Assembly (NCBI GenBank): GCA_009379815.1
Contig: WHSY01000027.1
Span: 1-52,608, forward strand
Length of the DNA stretch: 52,608 nucleotides
Direction: 5' to 3'
Source of the DNA: Pseudonocardiaceae bacterium
GTDB taxonomy: Bacteria > Actinomycetota > Actinomycetes > Mycobacteriales > Pseudonocardiaceae
The notes beneath the pieces are model-generated. The model saw nothing but the letters and a program-made list of their open reading frames with translations. It was not told the origin of the DNA and searched no databases. Made by a program: the position numbers and the translations under genes. Position 1 is the first letter of the stretch. Each line of letters opens with the position of its first letter. This document shows, in pieces, positions 25,542 to 35,834 of this stretch.

Positions 25542-26087
25542 ATGCCGCAGCCACTGTTCACGCTCGGCCACGGCACCGCTGACCGCGAGCAGCTCGTCAC
25601 CCTGCTGCAGGGCGCCGGGGTCGAGACGCTGGTCGACGTGCGGACCGCGCCGGGCAGCCGCCGCAATCCGGACGTGGCGCGCGGCGAGATGTCGCGCTGG
25701 CTACCCGAGCACGGCATCGACTACCGCTGGGAGCGGCGGCTCGGCGGGTGGCGCCGTGACCCGGCGGACTCGCCCGACACGGCCTTGCGCAACCGCTCGT
25801 TCGGCGGCTACGCCGCGCACATGCGCTCGGCGGAGTTCCTGGCCGCGATCGGCGAGCTACTCGCCGCCGCAGCCGAGGAGCCGACCGCGGTGCTCTGCTC
25901 CGAGAGTCTCTGGTGGCGCTGTCACCGGCGGCTGATCGCCGACTTCGCTGTACTCGCCCGCGACGCGACGGTCCGCCACATCATGCCCGACGGACGCCTC
26001 GACGAGCACCGGCCGATCGATGCAGCGCGCAGGCGTGCCGACGGCCTGCTCGTCTACGACGGTGACCAGCGGCCACTTCCAGGTTGA
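25542..26087 (+). CDS. DUF488 family protein
   Basis: A 181-residue protein with the DUF488 pattern: LGHGTADREQLVTLL near the start, VDVRTAPGSRRNP, and the conserved Cys-Ser-Glu block CSESLWWRCHRRLIADF. The family is widespread and of unknown function; it is sometimes described as a possible nucleic-acid-related enzyme. It is probably cotranscribed with the metallophosphoesterase. Confidence 0.85.
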   Translation: MPQPLFTLGHGTADREQLVTLLQGAGVETLVDVRTAPGSRRNPDVARGEMSRWLPEHGIDYRWERRLGGWRRDPADSPDTALRNRSFGGYAAHMRSAEFLAAIGELLAAAAEEPTAVLCSESLWWRCHRRLIADFAVLARDATVRHIMPDGRLDEHRPIDAARRRADGLLVYDGDQRPLPG

Positions 26088-26490
26088 ACCGTCACCGTGT
26101 CGCACCGATCCGCTGGAGCATCACGACCCGCGGTGACGAGTGCGTCGGTCCGTAGTGGGCCGTCTGATGGATCGGACACCACCTGAGCGACCAACCCAGT
26201 CACGCTGCGACACGGGCAGCGCTCGGTGCGACCCGCTCCATCGGAGCGAACATGACGCGTGTCACCCACCTGCATCCCATTCACCTCGAAGACACCAGCA
26301 TGGTGTCCCGGGCGGTTAAACTGTCCCTTGCAGGCAGGAATCTTCACGCGCCCCGAGTCGGGCGCGGCACCGTGGGCGGCAGTTGTGGGCCGCGAGACAT
26401 GCCGTCCCGGTGACTCCGTCGAGTACCGTACTGCGTTGCGCGACGGTGCTCCTACGTGCGCAGGTGTCACCGAGACGACGGGAGGGCCGG
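26088..26490 (+). promoter_or_regulatory. gltB upstream region with dyad and -10-like box
   Basis: A 403-base stretch without a convincing gene. It holds the dyad GACACCAGCATGGTGTC at 26291-26307 (7-base arms), followed by a -10-like TAAACT at 26317-26322. A small hairpin (CGCGCCC at 26347-26353 with GGGCGCG at 26360-26366) and a leader of about 165 bases lead to gltB. The dyad would overlap the promoter and could be an operator. I see no known riboswitch and no tRNA. Confidence 0.45.
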
Positions 26491-29400
26491 GTGGCTTCTA
26501 CCCGCCAAGAATGGCAAGACCTGCAGGGCCGTCGGGCCAGCCAGCGCCCGACAGCAGGCCTGTACGATGGAGGGTTCGAGCACGAGGCCTGTGGGGTGGC
26601 CGTCGTCGCCGACCTCGCCGGGGGCCGCGGCCACGGGATCGTGGAGCAGGCCCTCGTTGCACTGCGCAACCTGGAGCACCGTGGTGCCCGCGGCAGCGAG
26701 CCGGACACCGGCGACGGCGCAGGCATCCTGTTCCAGATCCCGGACGGCTTCTTCCGCGAGGTCGTGGGCTTCCCGCTGCCGCGGGCCGGTGGCTACGCCG
26801 TGGGCACGGCCTTCCTGCCCGTCGACGGCACCCCCCGCGACGAGGCGATCAGCGCGGTGGAGCGGATCGTGGCCGAAGAAGGCATGCGTGTGCTCGGCTG
26901 GCGTGAGGTCCCGGTCGTCGCCGACGACGTCGGCCCCAGCGCCCGGGAGGCCATGCCGGCGTTCAAGCAGCTGTTCCTGGCTCCCCACAACGACACCGCC
27001 GACACCGCCGGCGCGACCGGGCTGGAGTTGGAGCGGCGCGCGTTCTGCGTGCGCAAGCGCGCCGAGCACGACGCCGACGTGTACTTCCCGAGCCTGTCGG
27101 CGCGCACCATCGTCTACAAGGGAATGCTCACCGCGCCGCAGCTCGAGCCGTTCTACCCCGACCTGACCGACGACCGCGTGACCAGCTCGCTGGCGCTGGT
27201 GCACTCCCGGTTCTCCACCAACACCTTCCCGTCGTGGCCGCTGGCACATCCGTACCGCTACGTCGCCCACAACGGCGAGATCAACACGTTGCGCGGCAAC
27301 CGCAACTGGATGGATGCGCGGGAGAGCCGGCTGTCGTCCGACCTGTTCCCCGGCGATCTCGAACGGATCTACCCTGTCATCACCCGCGGCGCCAGCGACT
27401 CCGCGTCGTTCGACGAGGTGCTCGAGCTGCTGCACATGGGTGGGCGCCCGCTGCCGCACGCGGTGCTGATGATGATCCCGGAGGCCTGGGAGAACCACGA
27501 GGAGATGGACCCGGCCCGCCGAGCCTTCTACGAGTTCCACAACACCCTGATGGAGCCGTGGGACGGGCCCGCGCTCGTGGCCTTCACCGACGGCACCGTG
27601 ATCGGCGGTGTGCTCGACCGCAACGGCCTGCGCCCGGCCCGCTACTGGGTCACCGAGGACGGCCTGGTCGTACTCGCCAGCGAGGTCGGCGTGCTCGACA
27701 TCGACCCGTCGACCGTCGTGCGCAAGGGCCGGCTCGAGCCCGGCCGGATGTTCCTCGTCGACACCGCGGCAGGCCGGATCGTCGACGACGAGGAGATCAA
27801 GGACCAGCTCGCGGCCGAGCACCCGTACGCGGAGTGGCTCGACGAGGGGTTGATCCAGCTCGATGACCTGCCCGAGCGGGAGCGGGAGGTTCCGACGCGC
27901 GGTTCGCTGGTGCGCCGCCAGCAGGTCTTCGGCTACACCCAGGAGGAACTGGGGCTGTTGCTGCAGCCGATGGCGACGACCGGCGCGGAGCCGGTCGGCT
28001 CGATGGGCAACGACGCGCCGCTGGCGCCGTTCTCCAGCCTGCCGAGGCAGCTCTTCGACTACTTCACCCAGCTGTTCGCCCAGGTCACCAACCCGCCGCT
28101 GGACGCGCTCCGGGAGGAGCTGGTCACGGCGCTGGGTTCGGCGCTGGGCTCCGAGGGCAACCTGCTCGCCCCCGCGGCCGAGTCGTGTCACCAGATCGTG
28201 CTGCCGTTCCCGGTCCTCGACAACGACGAGCTCGCCAAGATCGTCCACGTCGACGACGACGGCGACCGGCCGGACTTCCAGGCGGTGACCGTCCTCGGCC
28301 GCTACGAGGTCGACGGCGGCGGCGAGGCGCTGGTCCGCAGGCTCGACGAGATCCGCTCCGAGGTGTCCGAGGCCATCGAGGACGGTGCTCGGCTGATCGT
28401 GCTCTCCGATCGTGGCGCCGACCAGCGGCATGCACCGATCCCGTCGCTGCTGCTCACCGGAGCGGTGCACCACCATCTGGTGCGGGAGAAGACGCGCACC
28501 CAGGTCGGCCTCGTCGTCGAGTCCGGGGATGCCCGCGAGGTGCACCACATCGCGCTGCTGATCGGCTACGGCGCGGCGGCCGTCAACCCGTACATGGCGA
28601 TGGCCACCGTCGAGGAGCTCGCCGAGCGGGGCATCATGGAGGGGGTCGACGCCAAGACGGCCACCCGTAACCTGATCAAGGCGCTGGGCAAGGGCGTGCG
28701 CAAGGCGATGTCGAAGATGGGCGTCTCCACCGTCGCCTCCTACACCGGCGCGCAGATCTTCGAGGCGATCGGCATCGGCGCCGAGGTCATCGACACCTGC
28801 TTCACCGGCACCACCTCCCGGCTCGGCGGGGTGGGCTTCGACGTGCTGGCCGAGGAGGTCGCCAAGCGCCACCGCAAGGCATTCCCCGCCGACGGGGTGC
28901 GGCCGCACCACCGCGCGCTCGACGTCGGAGGCGAGTACCAGTGGCGCCGTGAGGGCGATCCGCACGTCTTCAGCCCGCAGTCGGTGTTCAAGCTGCAGCA
29001 CTCGACGCGCACCGGGCGTTACGAGATCTTCAAGGAGTACACCGACCTCGTCGACGAGCAGGCGGAGGCGCTGCTGACGTTGCGCGGGCTGTTCTCCTTC
29101 CGCACCGGCCTGCGCGAACCGGTGTCGATCGACGAGGTCGAGCCGGTGTCGGAGATCGTCAAGCGGTTCGCCACCGGCGGGATCTCCTACGGCTCGATCT
29201 CCAAGGAGATGCACGAGGTCCTCGCGATCGCGATGAACCGCCTCGGCGGCAAGTCCAACACCGGTGAGGGCGGCGAGGACGCCGACCGGTACACCGTCGA
29301 CCCCAACGGCGACTGGCGGCGGTCGGCGATCAAGCAGGTGGCTGCCGGCCGGTTCGGGGTGACCAGCGAGTACCTGGTCAACGCCGACGACCTGCAGATC

Positions 29401-31074
29401 AAGATGGCGCAGGGAGCCAAGCCCGGCGAGGGCGGTCAGCTGCCCGGACCGAAGGTGTACCCGTGGATCGCCAAGACGCGGTACTCCACACCGGGTGTCG
29501 GACTGATCTCACCGCCGCCGCACCACGACATCTACTCGATCGAGGACATCAAGCAGCTCATCCACGACCTGAAGAACGCGAACCCACAGGCGCGGGTGCA
29601 CGTCAAGCTGGTCTCCGAGGTCGGTGTCGGCACGGTCGCGGCGGGTGTCGCGAAGGCGCACGCCGACGTGGTGCTCATCTCCGGGCACGACGGCGGCACC
29701 GGTGCCTCCCCGCTGTCCTCGATCAAGCACGCGGGGGCACCGTGGGAGCTGGGGCTGGCCGAGACACAGCAGACGCTGCTGGCCAACGGGCTACGCGACC
29801 GGATCGTCGTGCAGACCGACGGCCAGCTCAAGACCGGCCGCGACGTGATCATCGCGGCGCTGCTCGGCGCCGAGGAGTTCGGCTTCGCCACCGCGCCGCT
29901 GGTGGTGTCGGGCTGCATCATGATGCGGGTCTGCCACCTCGACACCTGCCCGGTGGGTGTGGCCACGCAGAACCCGCAGCTGCGCGAGAAGTTCGCCGGC
30001 CAGGCCGAGCACGTCGTCAACTTCTTCGAGTTCATCGCGCAGCAGGTCCGCGAGCAGCTCGCCGCGCTCGGCTTCCGCACGCTCGCCGAGGCGGTGGGCC
30101 ACACCGAGATGCTCGACGCCCGGCCCGCGGTCGATCACTGGAAGGCCGGCGGGCTGGACCTGTCGCCGATCCTGCACGTGCCCGAGCCGGAGCCGGGCGC
30201 GCCGCGGCACTGCGTCAGCCGGCAGGACCACGGCCTGGACGCGGCGCTGGACAACACGTTGATCCAGCTCTGCGAGGGTGCGCTCGAGTCGGGTGACCCG
30301 GTCCGGCTCGACCTGCCGGTGCGCAACGTCAACCGCACCGTCGGCACCATGCTCGGATCCGAGCTGACCCGGAAGTGGGGCGGCGAGGGTCTGCCCGACG
30401 ACACCATCGACGTCACGCTCACCGGCTCGGCGGGCCAGTCGTTCGGCGCGTTCGTGCCACGGGGCATCACGCTGCGGCTGGTCGGCGACGCGAACGACTA
30501 CGTCGGCAAAGGCCTGTCCGGTGGGCGGATCACGCTGCGCCCGCACCCGGACGCGCACTTCACGGCGGAGCACAACATCATCGCGGGCAACGTGGTCCTC
30601 TACGGCGCCACGTCCGGTGAGGCGTTCATCCGCGGAGTCGTGGGCGAGCGGTTCTGCGTCCGCAACTCCGGCGCGCTGGCCGTCGTCGAGGGCGTCGGTG
30701 ACCACGGCTGCGAGTACATGACCGGCGGTCGCACGGTCGTGCTCGGCCCGGTCGGGCGCAACTTCGCCGCCGGCATGTCGGGCGGTATCGCCTACGTGCT
30801 GGGCCTGCGGACCGGGCGGGTCAACCAGGCAATGGTCGATCTCGATCCGCTCGACGACGACGACCGGACCTTCCTGCGCGACGCCGTCCAGCGGCATCAC
30901 GACGAGACCGGGTCGACGGTGGCTCACGGGCTGCTCGCCGACTGGGACATGGCCGTCGAGCGATTCGGCAAGATCATGCCCAAGGACTTCAAGCGGGTGC
31001 TCGCCGCCCAGGCCGAGGCCGAGCGCGATGGCCGCGACGTCAACGAAGCGATCATGGAGGCCGCCCATGGCTAG
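26491..31074 (+). CDS. gltB: Glutamate synthase large subunit GltB
   Basis: A 1527-residue glutamate synthase alpha subunit, which makes glutamate from glutamine and 2-oxoglutarate. The glutaminase nucleophile is Cys34 in FEHEACGV after a 33-residue propeptide. The central and FMN domains contain [20 protein letters not shown]. The [3Fe-4S] ligands are Cys1142, Cys1148 and Cys1153, and the C-terminal beta-helix holds [20 protein letters not shown]. The GTG at 26491 follows GGAGGG; the frame is open further upstream but extra residues would precede the propeptide. GltD follows after 26 bases. Confidence 0.96.
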   Translation: MASTRQEWQDLQGRRASQRPTAGLYDGGFEHEACGVAVVADLAGGRGHGIVEQALVALRNLEHRGARGSEPDTGDGAGILFQIPDGFFREVVGFPLPRAGGYAVGTAFLPVDGTPRDEAISAVERIVAEEGMRVLGWREVPVVADDVGPSAREAMPAFKQLFLAPHNDTADTAGATGLELERRAFCVRKRAEHDADVYFPSLSARTIVYKGMLTAPQLEPFYPDLTDDRVTSSLALVHSRFSTNTFPSWPLAHPYRYVAHNGEINTLRGNRNWMDARESRLSSDLFPGDLERIYPVITRGASDSASFDEVLELLHMGGRPLPHAVLMMIPEAWENHEEMDPARRAFYEFHNTLMEPWDGPALVAFTDGTVIGGVLDRNGLRPARYWVTEDGLVVLASEVGVLDIDPSTVVRKGRLEPGRMFLVDTAAGRIVDDEEIKDQLAAEHPYAEWLDEGLIQLDDLPEREREVPTRGSLVRRQQVFGYTQEELGLLLQPMATTGAEPVGSMGNDAPLAPFSSLPRQLFDYFTQLFAQVTNPPLDALREELVTALGSALGSEGNLLAPAAESCHQIVLPFPVLDNDELAKIVHVDDDGDRPDFQAVTVLGRYEVDGGGEALVRRLDEIRSEVSEAIEDGARLIVLSDRGADQRHAPIPSLLLTGAVHHHLVREKTRTQVGLVVESGDAREVHHIALLIGYGAAAVNPYMAMATVEELAERGIMEGVDAKTATRNLIKALGKGVRKAMSKMGVSTVASYTGAQIFEAIGIGAEVIDTCFTGTTSRLGGVGFDVLAEEVAKRHRKAFPADGVRPHHRALDVGGEYQWRREGDPHVFSPQSVFKLQHSTRTGRYEIFKEYTDLVDEQAEALLTLRGLFSFRTGLREPVSIDEVEPVSEIVKRFATGGISYGSISKEMHEVLAIAMNRLGGKSNTGEGGEDADRYTVDPNGDWRRSAIKQVAAGRFGVTSEYLVNADDLQIKMAQGAKPGEGGQLPGPKVYPWIAKTRYSTPGVGLISPPPHHDIYSIEDIKQLIHDLKNANPQARVHVKLVSEVGVGTVAAGVAKAHADVVLISGHDGGTGASPLSSIKHAGAPWELGLAETQQTLLANGLRDRIVVQTDGQLKTGRDVIIAALLGAEEFGFATAPLVVSGCIMMRVCHLDTCPVGVATQNPQLREKFAGQAEHVVNFFEFIAQQVREQLAALGFRTLAEAVGHTEMLDARPAVDHWKAGGLDLSPILHVPEPEPGAPRHCVSRQDHGLDAALDNTLIQLCEGALESGDPVRLDLPVRNVNRTVGTMLGSELTRKWGGEGLPDDTIDVTLTGSAGQSFGAFVPRGITLRLVGDANDYVGKGLSGGRITLRPHPDAHFTAEHNIIAGNVVLYGATSGEAFIRGVVGERFCVRNSGALAVVEGVGDHGCEYMTGGRTVVLGPVGRNFAAGMSGGIAYVLGLRTGRVNQAMVDLDPLDDDDRTFLRDAVQRHHDETGSTVAHGLLADWDMAVERFGKIMPKDFKRVLAAQAEAERDGRDVNEAIMEAAHG

Positions 31075-31100
31075 GCCGACCCTGGAAACGGAGGCCGCGC

Positions 31101-32552
31101 ATGGCTGACCCGAGGGGCTTTCTGACGACCCCGCGGGAGAACCCGCGCAAGCGTCCGGTCGACATCCGGATCAAGGACTGGCGCGAGGTCTACCAAGGAT
31201 TCGAGCGCGACAGGCTCGAGAACCAGGCCGGGCGCTGCATGGACTGCGGCATCCCGTTCTGCCACCAGGGTTGCCCGTTGGGCAACCTCATCCCGGAGTG
31301 GAACGACCTGGTCTGGCGGCAGGACTGGGCCGATGCGATCGAGCGGCTGCACGCGACGAACAACTTCCCCGAGTTCACCGGGACGCTGTGCCCCGCGCCG
31401 TGCGAGTCGGCGTGCGTGCTGGCGATCAACGACGATCCGGTGGCGATCAAGCAGGTTGAGCTGCAGATCATCGACCGCGCGTGGGAGGAGGGCTGGGTGG
31501 CACCCCAGCCACCCACGGCCAAGACCGGCACGACGGTCGCGGTGGTGGGCTCCGGCCCTGCCGGGCTGGCCGCCGCGCAGCAGCTCACCCGAGCAGGCCA
31601 TGACGTCGTGGTGTACGAGCGCGCCGACCGGATCGGCGGCCTGCTGCGCTACGGGATCCCCGAGTTCAAGATGGAGAAGCACCGGCTCGACCGGCGGCTC
31701 GACCAGATGCGCGCCGAGGGAACCGAGTTCCGCGCCGGCGTCGACGTCGGGACCGACCTGACCACCGAGCAGCTGCGCGCGTCGCACGACGCCGTGGTGC
31801 TCGCCGGGGGCGCCACCACATCGCGCGACCTGCAGCTCCCCGGCCGTGATCTCGATGGCATCCACCAGGCGATGGAGTACCTGCCGCCTGCCAACCGGGT
31901 GCAGGAGGGCGATCTCGACCGCTCGCCCCTCCACGCGGAGGGCAGCCACGTCGTGATCATCGGTGGCGGTGACACGGGCGCCGACTGCCTCGGCACCGCC
32001 CACCGGCAGGGCGCGGCGTCGGTGACCCAGCTCGAGATCATGCCGACACCGCCGGAGCACCGCGCCGACAACCAGCCGTGGCCGACCTACCCGATGGTCT
32101 ACCGGGTGTCCGCGGCACACGAGGAGGGCGGCGAGCGGCTGTTCTCGGTGAGCACCACCCGGTTCCTCGGCGACTCGCAGGGCCGGCTGCGGGGGCTGGA
32201 GCTGATGGAGGTGCGTTCCGTGGAGGGCCGCTTCGAGCCCGTCGAGGGCACCGAGCAGGAGCTGGCCTGCGACATGGTGCTGCTGGCGATGGGCTTCGTC
32301 GGGCCGGACAAGGGCGCGCTGCTCGACGGGCTCGGGGTGGATCTCGACGAGCGCACCAACGTCGCGCGGGACGCCTCCTACATGACCAATGTGGACGGCG
32401 TGTTCGCCACCGGCGACATGGGCCGCGGGCAGTCACTGATCGTATGGGCGATCTCCGAGGGTCGCGCCGCGGCGGCCGGGGTCGACCGCTACCTCACCGG
32501 ACGCGACATCCTGCCCTACCCGATCGCCCCCACCGAACGCCCGATCGCGTAA
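31101..32552 (+). CDS. gltD: Glutamate synthase small subunit GltD
   Basis: A 483-residue beta subunit that oxidises NADPH and passes electrons to GltB. The N-terminal iron-sulfur region has CMDCGIPFCHQGCPLGNLIP and CPAPCESACVL. The FAD site is VAVVGSGPAGLAAAQ, the NADPH site is VVIIGGGDTGADC, and the C-terminal FAD segment is GVFATGDMGRGQSLIVWA. The length is normal. The ATG at 31101 has a GGAGG box seven bases upstream. Confidence 0.96.
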   Translation: MADPRGFLTTPRENPRKRPVDIRIKDWREVYQGFERDRLENQAGRCMDCGIPFCHQGCPLGNLIPEWNDLVWRQDWADAIERLHATNNFPEFTGTLCPAPCESACVLAINDDPVAIKQVELQIIDRAWEEGWVAPQPPTAKTGTTVAVVGSGPAGLAAAQQLTRAGHDVVVYERADRIGGLLRYGIPEFKMEKHRLDRRLDQMRAEGTEFRAGVDVGTDLTTEQLRASHDAVVLAGGATTSRDLQLPGRDLDGIHQAMEYLPPANRVQEGDLDRSPLHAEGSHVVIIGGGDTGADCLGTAHRQGAASVTQLEIMPTPPEHRADNQPWPTYPMVYRVSAAHEEGGERLFSVSTTRFLGDSQGRLRGLELMEVRSVEGRFEPVEGTEQELACDMVLLAMGFVGPDKGALLDGLGVDLDERTNVARDASYMTNVDGVFATGDMGRGQSLIVWAISEGRAAAAGVDRYLTGRDILPYPIAPTERPIA

Positions 32553-32580
32553 CCCCCGCCCGGTCGATCGCAGCGCCGCG

Positions 32581-34236
32581 TCAGGCGACCGCGGCGGCTG
32601 CGGCCCGGCCCGCGACCCGGCCCGAGAACAGGCAGCCGCCGAGGAAGGTGCCCTCCAGCGCCCGGTAACCGTGCATCCCACCGCCGCCGAAGCCCGACAC
32701 CTCCCCCGCCGCGTACACCCCGTCGAGCGGCTGCCCGGAGGCCTGCAGCACCCGGCCGGCCAGGTCGGTCTCCAGCCCGCCCAGCGTCTTGCGGGTCAGG
32801 ATCGACAGCCGTACCGCGAGCAGCGGACCGGCCGCGGGATCGAGCAGCCGGTGCGGCCTGGCTACCCGGACCACCCGGTCGGTGAGAAACCGCCGTGCCG
32901 CCGCCGTCGCGATGACCTGGGCGTCTTTACCCAGCCCCGAGGTGACCTGACCATCGCGCGCGCGGATCGCCGGTTCCAGCTCCGCGGCGTCGACCAGTGG
33001 CTGCCCTACCAGGTCGTTCATCCCGTCGACCAGTTCGGCCACGGTGCGGCCGGACACGAACTCGGGGCTGCGCCGGGCGAACTCCTCCACCGGCGCGACC
33101 GCCCCCGGCAGCGCGCGCCGCAGCACCCCGCGGACGTCACGGCCGGTCAGGTCGGGGTTCTGCTCGGAGCCCGACAGCGCGAACTCCTGGCCGAGGATGC
33201 GCTGGTTGAGCAGGAACCACGAGTGGCCGTAGCCGGTCTTGACGATGTGCTCGAGCGCTCCGAGCGAGTCGAAGCCGGGGAACAGCGGGGCCGGCAGCCG
33301 GTGCCCGCGGGCGTCGAGCCACAGCGGTGACGGCCCGGACAGGATCCGGATGCCGTGGCGGCCCCAGATCGGGGAGTGATTGGCGATGCCCTCCGGGTAG
33401 TTCCACATCCGGTCGGAGTTGATGATCCGGCCGCCCGCGCCGTCGACCACCGCCAGCATCCGGCCGTCGACGTGATCCGGCACCCCGGAGAGCATGTGCT
33501 CCGGCGGTGTGCCGTAACGCGGCGGCCAGTTGCGGCGCACCACGTCGTGATCGGCGCCGATGCCGCCCGATGTGACGACGACGGCCTGCGCCCGCAGCTC
33601 GAACCCGCCGGTGACCTCCCGGTCGCTGGGAACCCCGCGTGCGGCCGTGCTGGGCGCCAGCACGTCGCCGGACACCCCGTCGACCGTGCCCGCACTGGCC
33701 GTCAATCCCGTGACGCGGTGGCGCAGCCGAAGCGTCACCAGTCCCCGGTCGGCCGCCTCCCGGACCCGCCGCGCGAACGGCTCGACGATACCGGGCCCGG
33801 TTCCCCAGGTGATGTGAAAGCGCGGGACCGAGTTGCCGTGCCCGGTGGCGAGGTAGCCGCCGCGCTCGGCCCACTGCACGAGCGGGAACCAGCGGACGCC
33901 GTGGCCGTGCAGCCAGGAGCGCATCGGGCCGGCAGCGAAGTCCACGTAGGACTGCGCCCACCGGCGGGGCCAGTGGTCGCTGTCCCGGTCGAAGGCCGCC
34001 GAGCCCAGCCAGTCCTGCCACGCCAGCTCGGCCGAGTCACGCACCCGCAACCGCCGCTGCTCGGGCGTGTCGACGAGGAACAGGCCGCCGAAGGACCAGA
34101 ACGCCTGCCCGCCGAGCGAGGCTTCGGGCTCCTGCTCGACCAGGATCACCCGCCGGCCCGCCTCGGCCAGTTCCGCGGTCGCGACCAGGCCGGCCAGCCC
34201 CGCGCCGACGACGATCACATCCGCATCGGTGGTCAT
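32581..34236 (-). CDS. FAD-binding dehydrogenase (fumarate reductase/ketosteroid dehydrogenase-like)
   Basis: A 551-residue flavoprotein. The FAD-binding start is DVIVVGAGLAGLVATAELAE and the C-terminal FAD segment is GVYAAGEVSGFGGGGMHGYR followed by ALEGTFLGG. It belongs to the actinobacterial FAD-binding dehydrogenase group related to 3-ketosteroid 1-dehydrogenases and fumarate reductase flavoproteins. The substrate cannot be read. It ends convergently with gltD after 28 bases and lies downstream of an SDR gene on the same strand. Confidence 0.85.
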   Translation of the reverse strand: MTTDADVIVVGAGLAGLVATAELAEAGRRVILVEQEPEASLGGQAFWSFGGLFLVDTPEQRRLRVRDSAELAWQDWLGSAAFDRDSDHWPRRWAQSYVDFAAGPMRSWLHGHGVRWFPLVQWAERGGYLATGHGNSVPRFHITWGTGPGIVEPFARRVREAADRGLVTLRLRHRVTGLTASAGTVDGVSGDVLAPSTAARGVPSDREVTGGFELRAQAVVVTSGGIGADHDVVRRNWPPRYGTPPEHMLSGVPDHVDGRMLAVVDGAGGRIINSDRMWNYPEGIANHSPIWGRHGIRILSGPSPLWLDARGHRLPAPLFPGFDSLGALEHIVKTGYGHSWFLLNQRILGQEFALSGSEQNPDLTGRDVRGVLRRALPGAVAPVEEFARRSPEFVSGRTVAELVDGMNDLVGQPLVDAAELEPAIRARDGQVTSGLGKDAQVIATAAARRFLTDRVVRVARPHRLLDPAAGPLLAVRLSILTRKTLGGLETDLAGRVLQASGQPLDGVYAAGEVSGFGGGGMHGYRALEGTFLGGCLFSGRVAGRAAAAAVA

Positions 34237-34257
34237 GAGTGCCGACGATAGCCCGGC

Positions 34258-35019
34258 TCAGCTGGTGAGCATCCCGCCGTCGACGGGCAGCGTGGTCCCG
34301 GTGACGTATGCGGCGGCGTCGCCGGCGAGGAACACGAGCGCGGCGGCGAGCTCCTCGGGGTCACCGGTTCGCCCGACCAGCACCCGGCCCAGCTGGCTGT
34401 CGATGTAGCCCTCCGGATACTGATCGGTCATCTCCGACCGGAAGAACCCGGGGGCGATGGCGTTGACCCGGATACCCTTGCGGCCGGTCCACTGCTGGGC
34501 GAGGTCGCGGGTCAACCCGAGCAGCCCGCTCTTGCTCGCCGCGTAGGCCGCCTGCGGCAGGTCGGCGGTGGTCAGCGCCAGCACGCTGCTGATGTTGATG
34601 ATCGAGCTGCCGGGCTGCATCACCCGCCCGCATGCCTGCGCCATCCAGAAGCAGCCGTTGAGGTTGATGTCGATCACCTGGCGGAACTGCTCGGGCGTCT
34701 CCCGCGTGGCGGGGTAGGCGGTGCCGATCCCGGCGTTGTTGACCAGGATGTCGACCCGACCGAACTCCGCCATGGCCGCGTCGACGAGCGCCGTGCAGTC
34801 CTCGGGGTCGCTCACGTCGGTCCGCACGCCCAGTGCCCGTCTGCCCGCCTTCTCGACCAGCGCGCGGGTCGGTCCCAGCCGGTCCTCGCGGCGCGCGGCC
34901 AGCACCACGTCGGCGCCCGCCTCGGCCAGCGCCCTGGCGAAACCCACGCCGACCCCGGACGACGCGCCGGTCACGATTGCCACGCGGTCGTCGAGTCGGA
35001 ACCTGTCCAGCACGGTCAT
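34258..35019 (-). CDS. SDR family oxidoreductase
   Basis: A 253-residue SDR with the cofactor motif TGASSGVG, NNAGIG, catalytic Ser (NISSVLA) and Tyr-x3-Lys (YAASKSG), and the usual C-terminal VTGTTLPVDGG. It is probably an NAD(P)-dependent alcohol dehydrogenase or ketoreductase. The ATG at 35019 begins TVLDRFRLDDRVAIV after an AGGGAAGG box; the frame upstream runs through a repeat and is not coding. The next gene downstream is the FAD dehydrogenase. Confidence 0.85.
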   Translation of the reverse strand: MTVLDRFRLDDRVAIVTGASSGVGVGFARALAEAGADVVLAARREDRLGPTRALVEKAGRRALGVRTDVSDPEDCTALVDAAMAEFGRVDILVNNAGIGTAYPATRETPEQFRQVIDINLNGCFWMAQACGRVMQPGSSIINISSVLALTTADLPQAAYAASKSGLLGLTRDLAQQWTGRKGIRVNAIAPGFFRSEMTDQYPEGYIDSQLGRVLVGRTGDPEELAAALVFLAGDAAAYVTGTTLPVDGGMLTS

Positions 35020-35037
35020 ATCGGTACCTTCCCTATC

Positions 35038-35146
35038 GCAGGTCGGCCGCCGGGAAGGGCACCTCCACGGCGTCAGACGCAGGTCGGTCGCCGGGAAGGG
35101 CACATCCACGGCGTCGAACGCCGTGCGGGTGCCCTTCACGGCGACC
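35038..35146. repeat. 41-bp tandem repeat and 61-nt imperfect palindrome
   Basis: Two 41-base units, both starting GCAGGTCGG, lie at 35038-35078 and 35079-35119. The second unit is also the left half of a long hairpin. GGTCGCCGGGAAGGGCAC at 35086-35103 pairs with GTGCCCTTCACGGCGACC at 35129-35146 with one mismatch, and CACGGCGT/ACGCCGTG form an inner 8-bp stem at 35107-35125. A related, less regular sequence occurs at 40777-40826. Confidence 0.8.
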
Positions 35147-35198
35147 CCGGTCCGCTCATCCTGCCAGGCACGGCGACCATTGCCGCCGAAGGGAAGCG

Positions 35199-35834
35199 CT
35201 ACCGTCGCGGCTGGCCACTCGGGGCGGGCGGTGCGGCTACTGCGGGGTGGGGGCCGAGAGCGGCGTCCAGGGCGGGCGCCCAGCTGCGCAGCACGCGGGC
35301 GCGCCGGGTGCTGTCGTCGGTCAGCAGGGCGGCCAGACCGAGCCCCCGTGCGAGATCGAGCGTGGCCTGCACGGTCTCACGCACGCCGGGGCGGCTCTCG
35401 TCGGCACCCAGCAGCTCGACGGCCAGCCGGTGTGCCTCCCGGCCGAGCCGGGCCTCCAGCGGCACCACCCGGGCGCGCAGCTGCTCGTCGACCGACGCCG
35501 CCACCCAGACGTGCAGGAACGCCCGGAACAACTGCCCGGAGTAGAGCCCCGCCAGCCGCTCGAGCACCGCTTCGGTGCTCGGCCGGGAAGCGGTCTCGGC
35601 GATCCGCCGCATCTCGGTCAGCCGCACGTCGATGATCTCGTCCACCACCGCGGACAGCAGGTCCATCCGGGTCCGGAAGTGATGCTGCGCCGCGCCGCGC
35701 GACACGCCCGCCCGTTCCGCGACGACGCCCACCGTCGTGCCGGTCCAGCCGAGCTCGGCCAGGCACGCCACGGTGGCGTCGAGCAGCCGCTGCCTGGTCA
35801 GCCGGCTCCGCTCCTGCTGCGGCGTGCCGGTCAC
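35199..35834 (-). CDS. TetR family transcriptional regulator
   Basis: A 211-residue regulator with the helix-turn-helix RQRLLDATVACLAELGWTGT, then VVAERAGVSRGAAQHHFRTR, at about residues 13-57. An Ala/Arg/Leu-rich helical ligand domain follows, with a Pro-rich tail. The GTG at 35834 overlaps the stop of the biotin carboxylase gene (GTGA), so the regulator is the last gene of the acyl-CoA dehydrogenase/carboxylase operon and probably controls it. The ligand is likely an acyl-CoA, judged from context only. Confidence 0.88.
   Translation of the reverse strand: MTGTPQQERSRLTRQRLLDATVACLAELGWTGTTVGVVAERAGVSRGAAQHHFRTRMDLLSAVVDEIIDVRLTEMRRIAETASRPSTEAVLERLAGLYSGQLFRAFLHVWVAASVDEQLRARVVPLEARLGREAHRLAVELLGADESRPGVRETVQATLDLARGLGLAALLTDDSTRRARVLRSWAPALDAALGPHPAVAAPPAPSGQPRR

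Noticed and set aside
26467-29214. A 915-residue minus-strand open frame.
   Set aside because: It lies wholly antisense to gltB, which has all its motifs. The frame is open only because of the high GC content.
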